Source of the DNA: Nocardia niigatensis NBRC 100131
GTDB taxonomy: Bacteria > Actinomycetota > Actinomycetes > Mycobacteriales > Mycobacteriaceae
DNA length: 64,000 bases
Direction: 5' to 3'
Assembly (NCBI RefSeq): GCF_000308655.1
Contig: NZ_BAGC01000002.1
Location: 124,001-188,000, forward strand
The notes under the pieces were generated by a model, which was not told where the DNA came from, searched no databases, and was given only the letters and a program-made list of their open reading frames with translations. The position numbers were made by a program, and so were the translations under genes. Positions 59,266 to 64,000 of the stretch are shown here, piece after piece (position 1 is the stretch's first letter; each line of letters opens with the position of its first letter).

Positions 59266-60398
59266 CCACCCCACTGTCGGTTCTCGACCTGGCACCGATC
59301 AGCACGGGTTCCACCGCGCGGCAGGCGGTGCGCAACAGCATCGACCTGGCCCGGCAGGCGGAACGGCTCGGATACCACCGGTTCTGGGTCGCCGAGCACC
59401 ACTTCGTCCGGGTTGCCAGCGCCGCCCCGGCCACCCTCATCGGATTGATCGCCGCCGCCACCGAATCCATTCGCGTGGGGTCGGCGGCGGTGCAGCTCGG
59501 GCATCACACCTCGGCGTCGGTGGTGGAGGCGTTCGGGACCATCGACGCCCTGTATCCGGGCCGGCTGGACCTCGGGCTGGGCCGTTCCGGTCACCGCGGC
59601 GACCAGCTGCGATCGGCGGGGGTGCCGCCGGTGCCCGCGCCCGAGCGTCCCACCGAGGTTCGCGACGGCGTGGTGATCCCGCCGCCGTTCTTCCCCGGCC
59701 GGCTGCTCGACTTCTCCCGGGTGCGAGCGGGTCTGGGCGCGCTGCACCTGCCGGGCGCGCAACCGCTGCCCTACACCGAGCAGGTCGAGGACATCCGCGC
59801 GCTGCTGGCGGGCACCTATGTCAGCCCGGAGGGCGTCGAGCTGCACGCGGTACCGGGCGAGGGCGCGGACGTACAGCTGTGGCTCTTCGGCAGCAGCGGC
59901 GGCGAAAGCGCCCAGCTGGCAGGCAGACTCGGGCTGCCGTTCGCCGCGAACTACCACGTCTCCCCGGGGACCATCGTGGAGACCGTCGAGGCGTACCGGG
60001 CGGCCTTCCGGCCGTCCGCCCGCTTCCCGCGGCCCTACCTGGTGGTCTCCGCGGATGTCGTGGTGGCCGAGGACGACGCGACCGCTCAGCGGCTCGCCGC
60101 CACCTACGGACACTGGGTCTACAGCATTCGCAGCGGCGCGGGCGCGGCCGACTACCTCGATCCCGAGACCGCGCCGCCGCTGTCCGACCAGCAGCGCCGC
60201 CTGGTCGACGACCGGGTCACCACCCAGTTCGTCGGCTCCCCGGCCACCGTCGCCGAGCGCCTGCGCGGCCTGCGCAAGCTCACGGGCGCCGACGAAATCC
60301 TGGTCACCAGCGTCACTTTCGATCATGCGGACCGCGTGAACTCACACCGCCTGCTGGCCCGCGAATGGGGCCTCACCCCGCAGGTGCGCGCCGCCTGA
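59262..60398 (+). CDS. LLM flavin-dependent monooxygenase 4 (MsnO8-like)
   Basis: A 378-residue LLM protein with 'LSVLDLAPISTGSTARQAVRNSIDLARQAERLGYHRFWVAEHH', 'AAVQLGHHTSASVVEAFGTID', 'LDLGLGRSGHRG'. The start pattern (PLSVLDLAPI..G) matches the MsnO8-like clade. Last gene of the operon; ATG overlaps the DUF1684 stop. A very strong hairpin follows directly. Confidence 0.87.
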   Translation: MTTPLSVLDLAPISTGSTARQAVRNSIDLARQAERLGYHRFWVAEHHFVRVASAAPATLIGLIAAATESIRVGSAAVQLGHHTSASVVEAFGTIDALYPGRLDLGLGRSGHRGDQLRSAGVPPVPAPERPTEVRDGVVIPPPFFPGRLLDFSRVRAGLGALHLPGAQPLPYTEQVEDIRALLAGTYVSPEGVELHAVPGEGADVQLWLFGSSGGESAQLAGRLGLPFAANYHVSPGTIVETVEAYRAAFRPSARFPRPYLVVSADVVVAEDDATAQRLAATYGHWVYSIRSGAGAADYLDPETAPPLSDQQRRLVDDRVTTQFVGSPATVAERLRGLRKLTGADEILVTSVTFDHADRVNSHRLLAREWGLTPQVRAA

Positions 60399-60403
60399 GA
60401 CCA

Positions 60404-60443
60404 CCGCCGCCCGCCGGGAAGGGGACTCCGGGGCGGGCGGCGG
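60404..60443 (+). terminator. Hairpin terminator of the sulfur operon
   Basis: A 12-bp stem CCGCCGCCCGCC / GGCGGGCGGCGG with a 16-base loop begins five bases after the last stop. Confidence 0.7.
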
Positions 60444-60489
60444 GGAAACCCGCAGTGCGCGCAAGGGCCTCGCGCGCGTGCGGGACCGG

Positions 60490-60525
60490 GGTCCGGGCCG
60501 GACCGTGGACCGTCCGGCCCGGACC
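60490..60525. terminator. Second strong inverted repeat
   Basis: A 14-bp perfect repeat GGTCCGGGCCGGAC / GTCCGGCCCGGACC with an 8-base loop, midway between the converging genes; may back up termination from either side. Confidence 0.5.
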
Positions 60526-60541
60526 TCCTCGGCCACAAGGA

Positions 60542-60570
60542 AATCCCCGCCGGATACACCGGCGGGGATT
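60542..60570 (-). terminator. Hairpin terminator downstream of the ROK gene
   Basis: AATCCCCGCCGG / CCGGCGGGGATT with a 5-base loop, 14 bases past the stop of the leftward gene; on the minus strand it is followed by TCCTT. Confidence 0.7.
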
Positions 60571-60583
60571 CCGTCGTATCGGG

Positions 60584-61858
60584 TCAGCGGGTCCGGGTGG
60601 CCCGCCGCATGGCCGACAGCGGATCGGCGTAGAACACGCTCACCGAGGTCACCGCCGCCGCGAATTCCTGTACCCGCCCGCCGAATCGGCTGATCCGCAG
60701 ATCCGCCGCCGGCAGCGTGGTCGACTCCGCGAAGGCCTTGGCGACCCGCTCCATGCCGGGCCGCCAGCCGGTGAAGGCCTGACCACCCAGCACCACCCGA
60801 TCCGGGTTGAACATGTCGCGCACCAGCGCCGCGGTGCGGCCCAGGATGTCGGCCCGCTCGATGAGCAGGTCGCGGGCGGCGGCATTGCCCGAATCCGCGG
60901 CGCGGTACAGATCGGTGACGGCCGGGCGGCGCGGGGCCTCCGGCTTGGGCAGCACGCCCTTGCGCACCGCGCGCTCCAGCAGCGCGCGCTCACCGATGGC
61001 GGCCTCCAAGCAGCCGCGCCGGCCGCAGGTGCAATCCACGTCCGCGCCGGTCGGCAGGTGCGCGATCGAGCCGGGGCCATTGGCCGGCGTGTGCACCCGA
61101 TCGTGCAATGTCACCGCGACACCGGCGGTTTCGCGGGCGTAGACGAACAGGCTGCTGCCCGGTCGCGTCTCGTCGCCCGGCTCGCGCGGGGTGAGCAGCA
61201 GCTCCGCCGCGGCCATCGCCTCGACATGTGCCGACACCGAGACCGGCAGGTCCAGCACGCTGCTGAAGATCGCCGCCACCGGCGCGGCCTGCCAGCCCAG
61301 CCGCGGATGATCCACTACGCCGACGGCGGGATCCACCCGCCCGGCCAGCGCCACGCCGGTCCACAGCGGCTTGCGTCGCGGCAGCCGGTCCAGGAACGCC
61401 TTGGCGCTGCGGGCCACTATGGTCAGCGCCGCGTCCTGACCCGTTTGGGGCGTGGCGATTTCGAGTCCACCCAGAATGCGGCCGGACAGATCCGCGGCCA
61501 CGATGCGGGTGACGGTGAAGCCGATGTGCACACCCAGCGTCACGTACGAGTCGGTGTCGACCTCGAACGGCACGCGCGGGCGGCCCACCGCGCCGGACGC
61601 GGTCAGATCGGCCCGTTCCCGCAGCAGCCCGGCCGAAAGCAGCGCGGACACTTGGCGATTCACGGTGGCGATGCTCAGACCCGTGGTCTGCGCGGCGATA
61701 TCGCGGAAGATCGGTCCGCGGGTGGCGGCGCGCAGCACGGCGGCCGCCGGATTGTCGGTGATGCGCAGCTCCGGCGGCACCGCCGGGCGGGCCGGAGCCA
61801 GCCGGGCGGTCGCGGTGGAGCCGGCGGAATGGGGACGTTCGAGCGTGGGGCTGGACAC
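60584..61858 (-). CDS. ROK-family transcriptional regulator
   Basis: A 424-residue protein. The N-terminal ~95 residues contain a winged helix (IFRDIAAQTTGLSIATVNRQVSALLSAGLLRERAD). The rest is a ROK domain (VTLGVHIGFTVTRIVAADLS, 'LPTGADVDCTCGRRGCLEAAIGE' with the CxCGxxGC zinc motif, 'VVLGGQAFTG'). Start GTG 61858 has AAGGA nine bases upstream; TTG 61867 is in frame but lies within that site. It is preceded by a cysteine-rich leader peptide, so it may respond to cysteine supply and regulate the sulfur genes on both sides. Confidence 0.8.
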   Translation of the reverse strand: MSSPTLERPHSAGSTATARLAPARPAVPPELRITDNPAAAVLRAATRGPIFRDIAAQTTGLSIATVNRQVSALLSAGLLRERADLTASGAVGRPRVPFEVDTDSYVTLGVHIGFTVTRIVAADLSGRILGGLEIATPQTGQDAALTIVARSAKAFLDRLPRRKPLWTGVALAGRVDPAVGVVDHPRLGWQAAPVAAIFSSVLDLPVSVSAHVEAMAAAELLLTPREPGDETRPGSSLFVYARETAGVAVTLHDRVHTPANGPGSIAHLPTGADVDCTCGRRGCLEAAIGERALLERAVRKGVLPKPEAPRRPAVTDLYRAADSGNAAARDLLIERADILGRTAALVRDMFNPDRVVLGGQAFTGWRPGMERVAKAFAESTTLPAADLRISRFGGRVQEFAAAVTSVSVFYADPLSAMRRATRTR

Positions 61859-61979
61859 TTTTCGCAATCCTTGCTGCGGTCCCGCCTGCCGACAGGGGGA
61901 CGAATGCCTACATGGAGGTATCGGGGGTGCAGCGAGGAGCCCGGATCCGGGGAGCGGTGACGCTCGGGTGATCGGGGGG

Positions 61980-62099
61980 TCAGAACTCGGCTGCGCGACG
62001 GCAGGGACAACACAGTTCCCGTTGCCGCGGCAGCCGGACGCCCAGCGCGATGGTCACGTAGGTGACCCGCGGCGCGGAGAGAGGGCGGCTGGCAGACAT
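61980..62099 (-). CDS. Cysteine-rich leader peptide upstream of the ROK gene
   Basis: A 39-codon frame on the minus strand with ATG at 62099 and stop TGA at 61980. The C-terminal third carries three Cys in ELCCPC (positions 30, 31, 33), and several Arg. Actinobacteria often place short Cys-rich peptides before sulfur assimilation genes, where ribosome stalling at Cys codons senses cysteine. The ATG lies shortly after a possible -10 (GATACT), so it may be leaderless. Distance to the ROK start is 121 bases, enough for an attenuator. Confidence 0.5.
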   Translation of the reverse strand: MSASRPLSAPRVTYVTIALGVRLPRQRELCCPCRRAAEF

Positions 62100-62112
62100 A
62101 GGATCAAAGTAT

Positions 62113-62126
62113 CATTCCGATCACGG
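62113..62126. repeat. 14-bp direct repeat, copy 1
   Basis: CATTCCGATCACGG, found again at 62362-62375. This copy is 14 bases upstream of the leader peptide ATG (minus strand), where an operator would control its promoter. Confidence 0.6.
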
Positions 62127-62361
62127 CGAACGGAAGGCATCCGCGTCCGGCCCGGCAGCCTGCGGCATGTCGGGGCACTCCCGCCCGAAACCCTCCGAAC
62201 AACCTTCGGCGTGTCCGAATCTTTTGTGCCGGTTGATATTTCACGCCATGGTTCGGTCGATATGACGCGGTCTGGAGATGTGGCGCACGACACGTCCCCC
62301 GCTCGTATCTCGTGACGACGGGCCTGTTCCGAGCCCACTCCGGCCCCGCGTCCGGCGCACG

Positions 62362-62375
62362 CATTCCGATCACGG
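62362..62375. repeat. 14-bp direct repeat, copy 2
   Basis: Second perfect copy of CATTCCGATCACGG, 249 bases from the first, in the middle of the control region. Two sites at this distance could allow looping by one regulator, possibly the ROK protein. Confidence 0.6.
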
Positions 62376-62526
62376 TGATTCCAAGTCAGCCGGCGCTGAT
62401 CCGGGTGGCGCAATAGCCCGGATTCCCGGCATTTCGGCAGGCCGCGCGCACGGCCGGGCGGCGTAGAACCGCACCGCCCGCCCAGCGGCCGAGTGCGTGC
62501 CCGGGCACCTCCCGATCTCGCCATTA

Positions 62527-62540
62527 CAGTTCTGAAACTG
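62527..62540. promoter_or_regulatory. Candidate GntR operator
   Basis: CAGTT-CTGA-AACTG is a palindrome 28 bases upstream of the GTG of the GntR gene and overlaps the expected promoter. GntR regulators commonly bind such short palindromes to control themselves. Confidence 0.4.
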
Positions 62541-62568
62541 CAGGTCAACGGCGTGGAAAGGAGTCGAG

Positions 62569-63357
62569 GTGTCGCCGGAACCGGTACCGCTGCGCGCCCC
62601 CGTGCGCCGGGCCGATCGAGCCCGTCAGGTGGCCGACGTGCTGCGTCAGCAGATCCACGCGGGCGCCTTCGAACGGGCGCTGCCGCCCGAGCAGCACCTG
62701 GCCGCCGAATTCGCGGTCTCCCGTAATACCGTGCGCGACGCGCTCGCACTGCTCAAGGACGAGGGCCTCATCGATCGCGCCCCGAAGGTCGGCACCCATG
62801 TCGCCCAGCGCAAGTACGACCACGGACTCGACGCCCTGCTCGGCCTGAAGGAGACCCTGCGCGGGCACGGCGAGGTGCGCAACGAGGTGCGCGCGGCCCG
62901 GCGGCTCACCCCGCCGCCCGCAGTGGCCGGCAGGCTGCGGCTCGAACCCGGTCAGCAGGCCGTCTACATCGAGCGCCTGCGCTACCTGGGCGACCTGCCG
63001 CTCAGCCTGGACCTCACCTATCTGGTCCCCGACATCGGCGACGAGGTCGTCACCCGCGACCTGGAGACCAACGACGTGTTCGCCCTCATCGAGCAGATCA
63101 GCGGCGGCCCACTGGGTTCCGCCGATCTCGCGCTCGAGGCCATCACCGCCGACGCTCACTCGGCCATGACCCTGCAGATGCCGGAGGGCGGCGCGCTGCT
63201 GCTGCTCGAACGGCTCACCAGACTCGAGGACGGCCGCCCGGTCGACCTGGAATACATCCGCATGCGCGGGGACCGGATCACCATGCGCGGCAGCCTGATC
63301 CGGCCACCGGAGCGTGTACCGGGTCCCGACACGGACACCGACTGGAGGTTGATCTAG
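62569..63357 (+). CDS. GntR-family regulator (HutC/UTRA type)
   Basis: A 262-residue protein started by a GTG with GGAAAGGAGTCGAG upstream. Winged helix-turn-helix at ~15-80 (RQVADVLRQQIHAGAF, LAAEFAVSRNTVRDALALLKDEGLI). The C-terminal ~160 residues form a UTRA ligand-binding domain ('VYIERLRYLGDLPLSLDLTYL', 'DGRPVDLEYIRMRGDRI'). The ligand is unknown. The ferredoxin gene follows immediately, so it probably regulates its own operon. Confidence 0.87.
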   Translation: MSPEPVPLRAPVRRADRARQVADVLRQQIHAGAFERALPPEQHLAAEFAVSRNTVRDALALLKDEGLIDRAPKVGTHVAQRKYDHGLDALLGLKETLRGHGEVRNEVRAARRLTPPPAVAGRLRLEPGQQAVYIERLRYLGDLPLSLDLTYLVPDIGDEVVTRDLETNDVFALIEQISGGPLGSADLALEAITADAHSAMTLQMPEGGALLLLERLTRLEDGRPVDLEYIRMRGDRITMRGSLIRPPERVPGPDTDTDWRLI

Positions 63358-63585
63358 ATGGCTGTGGTCGAGCACCGGGCCGACGTGCCGGTGACCATCG
63401 ACGAATCGCTGTGCATCCAGGGCTGCACGCTGTGCGTGGAGATCTGCCCGCTGGACTCGCTGGCGATCAACCCGGACAACGGCAAGGCGTACATGCACGT
63501 CGACGAGTGCTGGTACTGCGGCCCCTGCGCGGCCCGCTGTCCCACCGGCGCCGTCACCGTCAACATGCCCTACCTGCTGCGTTGA
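63358..63585 (+). CDS. Bacterial 2x[4Fe-4S] ferredoxin-like protein
   Basis: A 75-residue protein whose ATG follows the GntR stop directly. Eight Cys in two clusters: C19-x3-C23-x2-C26-x3-C30 and C51-x2-C54-x2-C57-x3-C61. The first cluster has one extra residue between the first and second Cys, as in the ferredoxins that accompany adenylylsulfate reductase-like flavoproteins. It would pass electrons to a redox enzyme encoded downstream, beyond the window. Confidence 0.9.
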   Translation: MAVVEHRADVPVTIDESLCIQGCTLCVEICPLDSLAINPDNGKAYMHVDECWYCGPCAARCPTGAVTVNMPYLLR

Positions 63586-63594
63586 GGAAACCCC

Positions 63595-64000
63595 ATGAAG
63601 TACCACCCCGCCCGCCTCGCCGCGGCGGCCCTGGCCGCCGCCCTGGCCCTGACCGCGTCCGGCTGCTCGCTGGAGAGCACCGGCGACGGTGACACCGTCA
63701 AGGTCGTCATCGGCTACCAGTCCAAGACCATCAATACCGTCACCGCCGGAACCCTGTTGCGGGCCAAAGGCTTTCTGGAGCAGCGCCTGAACGCCCTGAA
63801 CGCCCTGAACGGCCACAGGTACCAGGTCGAGTGGCAGGACTACGACACCGGCGCGCCCATCACCGCGCAGATGGTGGCGGAGAAGATCGACATCGGCTCC
63901 ATGGGCGACTACCCGCTGCTGATCAACGGCTCCCGCACCCAGGCCAACGAGCGGTCGCGGACCGAACTGGTTTCCATCACCGGCTACCACCCCAAGGGCG
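63595..64000 (+). CDS. SsuA/TauA-like ABC substrate-binding lipoprotein, 3' end cut off
   Basis: The first 135 codons only. Lipoprotein signal with lipobox LTASGC (Cys at residue 24), then 'VKVVIGYQSKTINTVTAGTL' and 'MVAEKIDIGSMGDYPLLING', features of family 2 nitrate/sulfonate/taurine-type binding proteins. A small in-frame repeat (CTGAACGCC three times, near 63787) lengthens a loop (NALNALNG). With the GntR gene and ferredoxin it marks the start of another sulfur-uptake operon; GAGGAAA is the ribosome-binding site. Confidence 0.85.
   Translation, partial: MKYHPARLAAAALAAALALTASGCSLESTGDGDTVKVVIGYQSKTINTVTAGTLLRAKGFLEQRLNALNALNGHRYQVEWQDYDTGAPITAQMVAEKIDIGSMGDYPLLINGSRTQANERSRTELVSITGYHPKG

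Larger units (their letters stand above)
62100..62568. other. Intergenic control region between ROK and GntR units
   Basis: About 470 bases without a convincing gene. It holds two copies of CATTCCGATCACGG (62113-62126, 62362-62375), a possible promoter for the leader peptide on the minus strand, and the palindromic site at 62527-62540 before the GntR gene. Some open frames cross it, but they lack ribosome-binding sites and typical codon use. Confidence 0.5.

Noticed and set aside
59219..61960. 913-codon open frame on the plus strand
   Set aside because: It overlaps the fourth LLM gene in another frame and the ROK gene antisense; composition is Arg/Gly/Ala-rich with no domain and no ribosome-binding site.
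61859..62568. Additional protein genes in the ROK-GntR gap (for example plus-strand 61452-62315)
   Set aside because: Frames lack ribosome-binding sites, run antisense into the ROK gene, and do not resemble known proteins. Only the Cys-rich leader on the minus strand was kept.

Overview
The window is high-GC actinobacterial DNA, most likely from a Nocardia or close relative. The clues are tight ATGA/GTGA gene overlaps, frequent GTG starts, mycobacterial-type gene order around the SRP RNA and aspartate aminotransferase, and secreted proteins resembling a Nocardia family. The genus is an inference; no rRNA or marker gene is present.

Bases 1 to about 38,540 are a siphovirus-type prophage whose left end lies outside the window. 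From left to right it holds: the cut end of a Cys-rich replication-type protein and small early genes, including a RusA-like resolvase (2-4,087); a frameshifted small gene and a lower-GC PIN toxin-antitoxin pair (4,084-5,472); a leftward group of three small regulatory-type genes with related promoters and leaders (6,014-7,668); small membrane proteins and an HNH nuclease (7,840-9,568); the packaging, head and tail operon (9,721-29,519); lysis genes (29,551-31,449); accessory virion proteins, including one with 22 DTGSGAD-type repeats (31,453-34,402); then lysogeny genes (34,568-38,411) with an XRE regulator, a PPC-domain protein and a tyrosine integrase. The integrase abuts the 3' end of a tRNA-Ser(GGA) gene, the probable attachment site.

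Bases 38,544-45,632 are chromosomal core: tRNA-Ser, a proline/glutamine-rich membrane protein, the SRP RNA, aspartate aminotransferase, a methyltransferase, an HhH-GPD repair protein and three tandem paralogous secreted proteins of unknown role.

Bases 45,720-64,000 look like an organosulfur scavenging region. A flavin reductase precedes a SAM-type riboswitch whose closing helix touches the Shine-Dalgarno sequence of an amino-acid-type ABC importer. A GNAT acetyltransferase, a peptide-type ABC importer, four luciferase-like flavin monooxygenases and a DUF1684 protein follow as an almost gap-free run of overlapping genes. The logic resembles bacterial salvage of S-modified cysteines (uptake, N-acetylation, oxidative C-S cleavage with reduced flavin). 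A ROK regulator preceded by a cysteine-rich leader peptide faces this operon, and a GntR regulator, a 2x[4Fe-4S] ferredoxin and an SsuA/TauA-like lipoprotein begin a further sulfur-related operon cut by the window end.
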